From positions 62,001 through 126,000 of the forward strand of contig CASEQJ010000001.1 of the NCBI GenBank assembly GCA_949290055.1: a stretch of DNA of 64,000 bases, given 5' to 3'. Position numbers and translations under genes: made by a program. Shown here piece by piece: positions 8,761-15,990 of the stretch. Origin of the DNA: an uncultured Olsenella sp. GTDB taxonomy: Bacteria > Actinomycetota > Coriobacteriia > Coriobacteriales > Atopobiaceae. How positions within the stretch are numbered: the first letter of the stretch is position 1; every line of letters starts with the position of its first letter. Below the pieces are notes generated by a model. It saw only the letters and a program-made list of their open reading frames with translations, ran no database searches and had not been told where the DNA came from.

Positions 8761-8791
8761 AAAGGGCCCCGACGGCAACCGTCGGGGCCCG
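8761..8791 (-). terminator. Rho-independent terminator of the P-type ATPase gene
   Basis: Perfect 12-bp arms, GGGCCCCGACGG (8765-8776) and CCGTCGGGGCCC (8780-8791), with a 3-base loop. On the minus strand the hairpin is followed by TTTT (8761-8764). It lies 28 bases past the ATPase stop. Confidence 0.85.
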
Positions 8792-8818
8792 GGCAAAGCG
8801 TTGTTGCACGCGGAACGG

Positions 8819-11497
8819 CTAGTCGTTCTTCTCCACCGCACGCATGACGGCCTTGTAGATCTCCATGATCGGAATGATCAGGAACGCAAGGCCGAGCGCC
8901 GTGAGCAGCGCCTCAGGGTTGAGCGTCATGAAGCCGAAGACCTCGGCCAGGAAGTCAACCTCGACAACGACCACGGTGAGCAGCAGCGCGAGGATTGCCG
9001 CGCCCCACAGCCACTTGTTCTGGCGCTTCATGGTAAAGAGCGACGCACGGCGGCTGCGCATGTTGAAGGAGTGGAAGATCTCCACCATGGAGAGCGTAAT
9101 GAAGGACATGGTCACGCCCTCGGGATCGGGGATGCCGTCGAGAAGGTCGGTGATGTCGATCACGCCGTTGTTGTGGAAGTACATGCCGGCGAAGAACGAC
9201 GCCAGCACCAGGGCGGTGATCACAATGCCCTGGAAGATTATGTCGACGCCCATGCCGCCGGCGAAGACGCCGTCGGAGGCCTTGCGCGGCTTGCGCTTCA
9301 TGACGTCGCCCTCGGCCTCCTCCATGCCGAGCGCCAGCGCCGGGAAGCAGTCCGTGATCAGGTTGATCCAGAGCAGCTGGACCGGCTGGAAGATCGTGAA
9401 GCCCACCATGGTGGCAACGAAGACCGAGAGGACCTCGGCAATGTTGGCGGAGAGCAGGAACTGAATGACCTTGCGAATGTTGTCGTAGATCCTGCGACCC
9501 TCCTCCACCGCGTTGATAATGGTGGCGAAGTTGTCGTCGGCGAGGACCATGTCGGCGACGTTCTTGGTGACGTCGGTGCCGGTTATGCCCATGCCAACGC
9601 CAATGTCGGCGCGCTTGATCGACGGGGCGTCGTTCACGCCGTCGCCGGTCATGGCAACAATGTTGCCGCGCTTCTTCCAGGCGTCGACGATGCGGGCCTT
9701 GTGCTCGGGCTGGACGCGCGCGTAGACAGAGATCTCGGTGACCTTGTTGTAGAACTCGTCGTCGGAGATCTTGTCGAGCTGGGCGCCGGTGATCGCCTGG
9801 GAGGCGCCAGAGACAATGCCCAGCTCCTTGGCAATGGCGACGGCGGTGTCAATGTGGTCGCCGGTGATCATGACCGGACGAATGCCGGCCTCCTTGGCCT
9901 CGACGATCGCCTGAGTGACCTCCGGACGGACCGGGTCGATCATGCCGGAGAGGCCGCAGAACACGAGGTCGTGCTCGAGGGCCTCCGGGCTGCAGTCGTC
10001 GGGAACCGCGTCGTAGGTGCGGCTGGCCAGGGCGAGCACGCGCAGGGCGTCGTCGGCCATGGCCTTGTTGGCGGCGAGGAGCTCGGCCTTGCGCTCGGCC
10101 GTCAGCTCCACGACCTTCTCGCCGTCATAGATCTTGGTGCAGAGGTCGATCACCACGTCGGGCGCGCCCTTGGTGTACTGCTCGAAGGTGCCGTCTGCCT
10201 CCTCGACCACCACGGACATCATCTTGCGGCCCGAGTCGAACGGGGCCTCGCCCACACGCGGGTGCTCCACGTCCAGGCCGGTCATGCCCGCCTTGGCGGC
10301 GTCGTTCACGAGCGCGCACTCGGTGGGCTCGCCCACGGCCTCGCCCTTCTCGGCGTCCCACTTGGCGTCGGAGCAGAGCGCCATGCCGGCGAGGAACTTC
10401 TCCTCGGGAGCGGCGAGCTCGTGGCGGACGACCGTCATCTTGTTCTGCGTGAGGGTGCCGGTCTTGTCGGAGCAGATAATCTGCGTGCAGCCAAGAGTCT
10501 CGACGGCCGTGAGCTTGCGGATAATCGCCTGGCGCTTGGACATCTTCGTGACGCCCATGGAGAGCACGATCGTGACCACGGCCACGAGGCCCTCGGGAAT
10601 GGCGGCGACGGCCAGCGACACGGCGACCATGAAGGTGTCGAGAATGAGGCTCGGGTTGGACATCATCTCGGAGCCGTGACGGATGAAGTCAACGGCGAAA
10701 ATGACCACGCAGATCACGATGACCATGATCGTGAGGATCTTGGAGAGCTGCGCGAGCTTGATCTGGAGCGGCGTCAGCTCCTTCTTGGCGGTGGTGAGGG
10801 CGTCCGCGATCTTGCCCATCTCGGTCTTCATGCCGGTGCCGGCGACGACCGCCTTGCCGCGGCCGTAGACCACGGTGGAGCCCATGTAGCACATGTTCTT
10901 GCGGTCGCCGAGGGGCACGTCGTCGGCGTCGGCGGCAAGCGCAATGGCCTCGACGTGCTTCTCCACGGGCACGGACTCGCCGGTGAGGGCGGCCTCCTCG
11001 ATCTTCATGGACGCGCTCTCGAGCACGCGGCAGTCCGCGGGCACGGAGTCGCCGGCCTCGAGAAGGACGATGTCGCCGGGGACGAGCTCGGCGGAGGGCA
11101 GGTGCACGAGCTTGCCGTCGCGCATGACCTTGGACTGCGCGGCGCTCATCTCCTGCAGAGCCTCGAGCGCCTGCTCGGACTTGGCCTCCTGCACGACGCC
11201 GAGGACGGAGTTGATAATGACGACGACCATGATGATTATCACGTCGGCCCACTCGGGCTCGCCCTGCACCATGCCGGTCACGGCGGAGATGACGGCCGCC
11301 ACGATCAGCATGATTACCATCGGGTCCGCCATCTGCTCGAAGAAGCGCTTCCAGAGCGGCGTCTTCTCCTCCTTCTCGAGCTCGTTGCGCCCGTACTGGG
11401 ACAGGCGGCTCGAGGCCTCGGCAGAGCTGAGGCCGCTCTCCTCGTTAGAGGACAGCTCGCTCAGCACCTCGTCGGCGGACGAAAGGTACTCTTTCAA
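8819..11497 (-). CDS. Calcium-transporting P-type ATPase
   Basis: 892 residues, P2-type cation pump. The phosphorylation motif is DKTGTLTQNK. The protein has the M4 motif IPEGL, the actuator loop LTGES, the hinge MTGDGVNDAPS and the M6 motif NLITD; ANIAEVLSV in M5 keeps the acidic residue used by SERCA-type Ca2+ pumps. It is an integral membrane protein of about ten helices. I chose TTG at 11497 because a strong AGGAGGG lies seven bases upstream; the in-frame extension upstream lacks this and looks non-coding. It likely exports Ca2+ (or Mn2+). It is monocistronic and divergent from the lactate dehydrogenase gene. Confidence 0.93.
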   Translation of the reverse strand: MKEYLSSADEVLSELSSNEESGLSSAEASSRLSQYGRNELEKEEKTPLWKRFFEQMADPMVIMLIVAAVISAVTGMVQGEPEWADVIIIMVVVIINSVLGVVQEAKSEQALEALQEMSAAQSKVMRDGKLVHLPSAELVPGDIVLLEAGDSVPADCRVLESASMKIEEAALTGESVPVEKHVEAIALAADADDVPLGDRKNMCYMGSTVVYGRGKAVVAGTGMKTEMGKIADALTTAKKELTPLQIKLAQLSKILTIMVIVICVVIFAVDFIRHGSEMMSNPSLILDTFMVAVSLAVAAIPEGLVAVVTIVLSMGVTKMSKRQAIIRKLTAVETLGCTQIICSDKTGTLTQNKMTVVRHELAAPEEKFLAGMALCSDAKWDAEKGEAVGEPTECALVNDAAKAGMTGLDVEHPRVGEAPFDSGRKMMSVVVEEADGTFEQYTKGAPDVVIDLCTKIYDGEKVVELTAERKAELLAANKAMADDALRVLALASRTYDAVPDDCSPEALEHDLVFCGLSGMIDPVRPEVTQAIVEAKEAGIRPVMITGDHIDTAVAIAKELGIVSGASQAITGAQLDKISDDEFYNKVTEISVYARVQPEHKARIVDAWKKRGNIVAMTGDGVNDAPSIKRADIGVGMGITGTDVTKNVADMVLADDNFATIINAVEEGRRIYDNIRKVIQFLLSANIAEVLSVFVATMVGFTIFQPVQLLWINLITDCFPALALGMEEAEGDVMKRKPRKASDGVFAGGMGVDIIFQGIVITALVLASFFAGMYFHNNGVIDITDLLDGIPDPEGVTMSFITLSMVEIFHSFNMRSRRASLFTMKRQNKWLWGAAILALLLTVVVVEVDFLAEVFGFMTLNPEALLTALGLAFLIIPIMEIYKAVMRAVEKND

Positions 11498-11790
11498 CGT
11501 TTTCCCTCCTGCGATTACGCGTTCCACCCGACAGGTTGACGCCCGATCGTAATTCCCCAGGAGGGGCAAGGGCTCGTCAAGGCTGCCATGTCGGGCAGCT
11601 GACATAACGGCAACATGATACCCGAAATACCTCCGCGCATGCGTCCTTCTCGCCAAGCGCTTGCAAAGACCCCGTGAAAAAGCAAGCCCTTTTCGGCGGG
11701 CGCAGCGCTTACACGCACCTTGCCTGCGCTAAACTTGGACCCGATAGGTTAGCAGTCGCGCCCCGTGCGCAGGAAAGGAAGCGTTTCACA

Positions 11791-12792
11791 ATGAACATTC
11801 TCTTCTTTGGTACCGCCAGCTATGACAAGGCGTCTTTCACCAAGGAGCTTGCCGACTACCCCGAGATCAAGATCGACTTCACCGAGACCAACCTCACGCC
11901 CATGACGGCCGCCCTCGCGCGCGGCTACGACGCCGTCTGCGCCTTCGTCAACGCCGACTGCGGCGCCATGACGCTTGAGATCCTCGCCGGCTTTGGCGTG
12001 AAGCTCGTGCTCATGCGCTGCGCCGGCTTCGACGCCGTGAACGTCGAGGTCGCCAAGGACCTCGGCATGACGGTCACCCGCGTCCCCGCCTACTCGCCCG
12101 AGGCGATCGCCGAGCACGCCATGGGCCTCGCGCTAGCCGCCAACCGCCGCATTTGCAAGGGCTACATTCGCGTCCGCGAGAACGACTTCTCGCTGAACGG
12201 CCTGGTGGGCGAGACGCTGCACGGCAAGACCGCCGGCATAATCGGCACCGGCCGTATCGGCGCCGCGCTCTGCCGCATCTGCAAGGGCTTTGGCATGAAG
12301 GTCCTGGGCTCGGACCTCTACCCCAACCAGAAGCTCGTGGACGAGGGCGTCGTGGACGAGTACGTGGACTACGACGAGCTCTACCGCCGCTCCGACCTGA
12401 TCTCGCTCCACGCGTTCCTGAACGACGAGAGCCGCCACATGATCAACGACGAGTCCATTGCAAAAATGAAGGACGGCGTGATCTTCGTTAACACCGGCCG
12501 CGGCGGCCTCGTGGACACGCAGGCGCTCATTCGCGGCATTCTCTCCGGCAAGATCGGCGCCGCGGGCATCGACGTCTACGACGAGGAGGGCCCGAACGTC
12601 TACCAGAACCGCGCCGGCGAGGTCATTGACTCCGTGACCGCGCGCCTGTGCTCGTTCCCCAACGTGGTCATGACGAGCCACCAGGCGTTCTTCACGCACG
12701 AGGCCCTCGGCGAGATCGCGCGCGTCACGCTCGACAACGCCCGCGCCTACGCCAACGGCACCGACTACGTGGACCGCAGCGTGGTCTGCTAG
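11791..12792 (+). CDS. D-lactate dehydrogenase (D-2-hydroxyacid dehydrogenase family)
   Basis: 333 residues. The Rossmann motif is GTGRIGAAL, the catalytic Arg is in FVNTGRGGLVD, the Glu is in IDVYDEEG and the His is in SHQAFFT, in the order expected for D-2-hydroxyacid dehydrogenases. Overall it resembles fermentative D-LDH (LdhA). It reduces pyruvate to D-lactate and regenerates NAD+. The ATG at 11791 has a GGAAAGGAAG site. The next gene, pyruvate kinase, follows after 44 bases and makes its substrate, so the two are probably one operon. Confidence 0.9.
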   Translation: MNILFFGTASYDKASFTKELADYPEIKIDFTETNLTPMTAALARGYDAVCAFVNADCGAMTLEILAGFGVKLVLMRCAGFDAVNVEVAKDLGMTVTRVPAYSPEAIAEHAMGLALAANRRICKGYIRVRENDFSLNGLVGETLHGKTAGIIGTGRIGAALCRICKGFGMKVLGSDLYPNQKLVDEGVVDEYVDYDELYRRSDLISLHAFLNDESRHMINDESIAKMKDGVIFVNTGRGGLVDTQALIRGILSGKIGAAGIDVYDEEGPNVYQNRAGEVIDSVTARLCSFPNVVMTSHQAFFTHEALGEIARVTLDNARAYANGTDYVDRSVVC

Positions 12793-12835
12793 CGCCGACC
12801 CCGCTTTCCCTGTCCGAGCAAAGAGAGAGGCTCAG

Positions 12836-14287
12836 ATGGCTACTTTCAACAAGAAGAAGACCAAGATCGTCTGCACCATGGGGCCGGCGACCGAGGACGA
12901 GGAGGTGCTGCGCCAGCTCATTCTCCACGGCATGAACGTCGCGCGCTTCAACTTCTCCCACGGCAACCACGAGTACCACCGCAAGAACATTGAGCGCGTG
13001 CGCGCGCTCTCCCGCGAGCTCTCGATCCCGGTGGCGATCATGCTCGACACCAAGGGTCCCGAGGTCCGCACCGGTCTTCTCAAGGACGGCGAGAAGGTCC
13101 AGCTGGATACCGGCAAGACCTGCGTCGTGACCACCGACGACGACGTGGTGGGCACCGCCGAGCGCTTCTCGCTCGACTACAAGCCGCTGCCCACCGAGGT
13201 GAAGCCGGGCACGGTCATTCTGATCGACGACGGCCTGATCGGCCTCGAGGTCGACCACGTCGAGGGCTCCGACATTCACTGCCGAATCACCAACGGCGGC
13301 CTGCTCGGCGAGCACAAGGGCGTCAACTTCCCCAACCTCAACATCAACCTGCCCTCCGTGACCGCCCAGGACCGCGCGGACATTATGTTTGGCTGCGAGC
13401 TGGGCATTGACGCCATTGCCGCCTCCTTCATTCGCGACGGCAAGGCAGTCGAGGAGATTCGCAAGATCTGCGTGGAAATGGGCGCGCCCGACGTCCTCAT
13501 CTTCCCCAAGATCGAGAGCGCGCTCGGCGTCAAGAACTTCGACGAGATCCTCCACGTGTCCGACGGCTGCATGGTGGCCCGCGGCGACCTCGGCGTGGAG
13601 GTCCCCGCCGCGCAGGTCCCGCACATTCAGAAGACCATAATCAAGAAGTGCAAGCGGCACTACAAGCCCGTCATTACGGCAACGCAGATGCTGGACTCCA
13701 TGCAGCGCAACCCGCGCCCCACGCGCGCCGAGGTCAACGACGTCGCCAACGCCGTCTACGACGGCACCGACTGCGTCATGCTCTCCGGCGAGACCGCGGC
13801 CGGCAAGTACCCGATCGAGGCCGTGAAGACCATGTCCGAGATCTGCAAGGAGACCGAGAAGTACCTGCCCGAGCGCCGCGAGTACTTTGACCGCGGCGGC
13901 GTCCGCAACGTCAACGGCGCCACCGGCTTTGCCGCGCTCGAGATGGCTGACCACGTGGGCGCCAAGTGCATTCTGGCCCCCACCAACTCCGGCCGCTCCG
14001 CGCGCCTGATCTCCACCTTCCGCCCGCGCATGCCGCTCTTTGCGACGTCGCCCAACGAGAAGACCATTCGCCGCACCTGCTTCTACTGGGGCGTCTACGC
14101 CTACCGCACCACCGAGCAGGGCTCGCTTTCCAGCACGCTCTATGACGCGCTGACCACGGCCAAGCGCAACGGCCTCGTGGACACCGGCGACATCGTGGTC
14201 ATCACCGCCGGCGACCCGCAGACCTCGCCGCGCCTGGGCGACTACACCACCTCGACCAACATGGCCATGGTGGCACAGGTCCAGTAG
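12836..14287 (+). CDS. pyk: Pyruvate kinase
   Basis: 483 residues. The N-terminal motif is KIVCTMGPAT. The protein has MLDTKGPEVRTG and the active-site region IIKKCKRHYKPVITATQMLDSM (about 265-285) with the catalytic Lys in IFPKIES, and a C-terminal allosteric-type domain (ILAPTNSGRSARLISTFRP). It converts PEP and ADP to pyruvate and ATP, the last step of glycolysis and the sink that competes with PTS for PEP. It is followed by a clear terminator. Confidence 0.97.
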   Translation: MATFNKKKTKIVCTMGPATEDEEVLRQLILHGMNVARFNFSHGNHEYHRKNIERVRALSRELSIPVAIMLDTKGPEVRTGLLKDGEKVQLDTGKTCVVTTDDDVVGTAERFSLDYKPLPTEVKPGTVILIDDGLIGLEVDHVEGSDIHCRITNGGLLGEHKGVNFPNLNINLPSVTAQDRADIMFGCELGIDAIAASFIRDGKAVEEIRKICVEMGAPDVLIFPKIESALGVKNFDEILHVSDGCMVARGDLGVEVPAAQVPHIQKTIIKKCKRHYKPVITATQMLDSMQRNPRPTRAEVNDVANAVYDGTDCVMLSGETAAGKYPIEAVKTMSEICKETEKYLPERREYFDRGGVRNVNGATGFAALEMADHVGAKCILAPTNSGRSARLISTFRPRMPLFATSPNEKTIRRTCFYWGVYAYRTTEQGSLSSTLYDALTTAKRNGLVDTGDIVVITAGDPQTSPRLGDYTTSTNMAMVAQVQ

Positions 14288-14309
14288 CCGAGAAGAACGT
14301 CGACTCGCA

Positions 14310-14340
14310 GGGCCCCGGGCGCACGCCCGGGGCCCGTTTT
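14310..14340 (+). terminator. Rho-independent terminator of ldh-pyk
   Basis: GGGCCCCGGGCG (14310-14321) pairs with CGCCCGGGGCCC (14324-14335), followed by GTTTT. It lies 22 bases past the pyk stop. It is flanked by inverted copies of the 10-mer GTTCTTCTCG (14289-14298 on the minus strand, 14354-14363 on the plus strand). Confidence 0.85.
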
Positions 14341-14378
14341 GTGCAACACCGAGGTTCTTCTCGGCCCGCCATTTTGCA

Positions 14379-14490
14379 ATACGCGATTTCCGACGTTTTT
14401 GGCCCCCGAAATGTTGGTAATCGCATATCGCTGGAGCGCAGTACGCGACTTCCAACGTTTTCGGCCCCTGAAATGTTGGCAATCGCGTAT
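14379..14490. repeat. two tandem imperfect 50-bp repeats
   Basis: Two copies, 14379-14428 and 14441-14490, share the pattern TACGCGAyTTCCrACGTTTT, then CGGCCCC/GGCCCCC, then GAAATGTTGGyAATCGCrTAT. Each copy starts with ATACGCGA or GTACGCGA and ends with the near-complement TCGCATAT or TCGCGTAT, so each can fold on itself. They lie between the pyk terminator and the end of the convergent amylase gene. Confidence 0.75.
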
Positions 14491-14498
14491 TGCTCGCC

Positions 14499-15830
14499 TT
14501 ACCGCTCGCAGCGCCAGTAGCACGCCGAGAAGGGCGCCAGCTCGGAACCACCGCCAAAGTCGTGCTCCTCGCCGGTTATGAGGTCCACGCCCCGCCCGCA
14601 CTGCGCGTCGAAGTGCACCGTCGCGCTCTCGGCCGCGGCGTTTATCGCCACGATCACGCGCTCGTTCTCACAGCGACGCTGGAACACCAGCTGCTGCGGC
14701 TGGCACTGGAGCTGCGTGTAGTCGCCCCACACGAGCGCCTCGGACCCGGCGCGCGCCGCCGCCAGCGCGACGATCCAGTCCGTGAGCTCGTTCCACTCCG
14801 GCGCGTCAAGCGCCGGACGCAGCTCGTGGTCGCCGGGAAGCTGCTCGCCCTCGATCCCCCACTCGCTGCCGTAGTAGACCGCGGGCACGCCGCACATGGC
14901 AAAGAGCAGCCCGTAGAGCGGGCGCAGCTGCCGGGCGTCGTCCAGCTTGGTCGCAATTCTCGGCACGTCGTGGTTGTCCACAAAGTCGAGCATGTGGCGT
15001 CCCGTGTAGAGGTCCCAGGGGTGGCTTCCGCTCTGGCGCTCCAGCGCGTAGGCGATCTCGTGCATGTTGGCCGAGTTCATGGACGACCACAGGCCCTTGT
15101 AGGCCTCGTAGTTGGTCACCGAGTCGCAGAGGTCGTCGCCCATCCACTGGTTGTAGTCACCGAACATGGTCTCGCCCACCAGCGGGAACTTCTCGCCGCG
15201 CTCCTGGCCGATCTGGTTTGCGAGGTTGCGCAGGGAGCGAAGGTAGCCCTGGTCAAGGCAGTAGGCCACGTCCAGGCGCAAGCCGTCTATGTCAAAGTCG
15301 CGCACCCAGCCGCGAATGACGTCGGCCAGGTAGTTGTTGAGGTCCTCGCTCCAGTGGTTGAGCTTCACCAGGGCCTGCGCGCCCTCCCAGCAGCTGTAGG
15401 AGAGGCCGTCGTTGAAGCAGTTGTTGCCGCCCCAGTCGATCTCGAACCAGCCGGCGTAGGGGCTCTCGCCGCGGCGCTGCAGCACGTCCTGGAAGGCCCA
15501 GAAGCCGCGCCCCACGTGGTTGAACACGCCGTCGAGAAGAACCTTTATGCCGGCGGCATGGCACGCGTCCACCACCGCGCGCAGGTCCTCGTTCGTGCCC
15601 AGGCGGCAGTCGACCTTGGTGTAGTCGCGCGTGTCGTAGCCGTGCGCGTCTGACTCGAAGACGGGGTTGAGCAAGAGACACGTCACGCCGAGGCGCGCCA
15701 TGTGATCGACCCAGCCGTCGTCAATGAGCTTGAGCAGCCGGTGCTCGAGCACGCCGTCGTTCTCGTATGGGGCGCCGGTGAGGCCCAGCGGGTAGATCTG
15801 ATAGACGAAGGACGGCTCGAACCAGCTCAT
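14499..15830 (-). CDS. GH13 alpha-amylase family glycosidase
   Basis: 443 residues. The four GH13 signatures are present in order: DGVFNHVG, GLRLDVAYCL (nucleophile Asp), VGET (acid/base Glu) and FVDNHDVPR. There is no signal peptide, so it should act in the cytoplasm on imported maltodextrin-type oligosaccharides. The layout is closest to the neopullulanase/cyclomaltodextrinase type, but it lacks the extra N-terminal domain. It is a single gene, convergent with pyk. Confidence 0.9.
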   Translation of the reverse strand: MSWFEPSFVYQIYPLGLTGAPYENDGVLEHRLLKLIDDGWVDHMARLGVTCLLLNPVFESDAHGYDTRDYTKVDCRLGTNEDLRAVVDACHAAGIKVLLDGVFNHVGRGFWAFQDVLQRRGESPYAGWFEIDWGGNNCFNDGLSYSCWEGAQALVKLNHWSEDLNNYLADVIRGWVRDFDIDGLRLDVAYCLDQGYLRSLRNLANQIGQERGEKFPLVGETMFGDYNQWMGDDLCDSVTNYEAYKGLWSSMNSANMHEIAYALERQSGSHPWDLYTGRHMLDFVDNHDVPRIATKLDDARQLRPLYGLLFAMCGVPAVYYGSEWGIEGEQLPGDHELRPALDAPEWNELTDWIVALAAARAGSEALVWGDYTQLQCQPQQLVFQRRCENERVIVAINAAAESATVHFDAQCGRGVDLITGEEHDFGGGSELAPFSACYWRCER

Positions 15831-15934
15831 GGGATTCCTCTCCTCGAAGGGCGGCGGTCCAGACCATTCTACCCACGTTTGGCCCGGCCCACCGTGCCAC
15901 CGCGGGCGGAGGGGCAGAGGGGAGCCAAACGAGC

Positions 15935-15970
15935 GCCGCCGCCCGCCCGGAAGTCCGAGCGAGCGGCGGC
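15935..15970 (-). terminator. possible terminator hairpin after the vWA protein gene
   Basis: A GC-rich imperfect stem (GCCGCCGCCCGCCCGG opposite CCGAGCGAGCGGCGGC) starts 20 bases after the stop of the surface protein gene on the minus strand. The trailing T-run is weak, so the assignment is tentative. Confidence 0.4.
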
Positions 15971-15990
15971 CAGCACGTGGACCAGAAGCG

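Larger units (their letters stand above)
8210..8818. other. 609-bp intergenic region without a gene
   Basis: The region holds the rsgA upstream sequence, a possible MITE (8327-8487), a REP-like palindrome (8555-8586) and the terminator of the P-type ATPase (8761-8791). One copy of the 10-mer GTTCTTCTCG is at 8231-8240. No open frame here shows a ribosome-binding site and family-like sequence. Confidence 0.6.

Noticed and set aside
8465..11539. Very long open frame on the plus strand opposite the P-type ATPase (over 1000 codons)
   Set aside because: It is the complement of a clear ATPase gene; its His/Gly/Asp/Val-rich composition is the product of high-GC codon bias, and it has no family match or ribosome-binding site.
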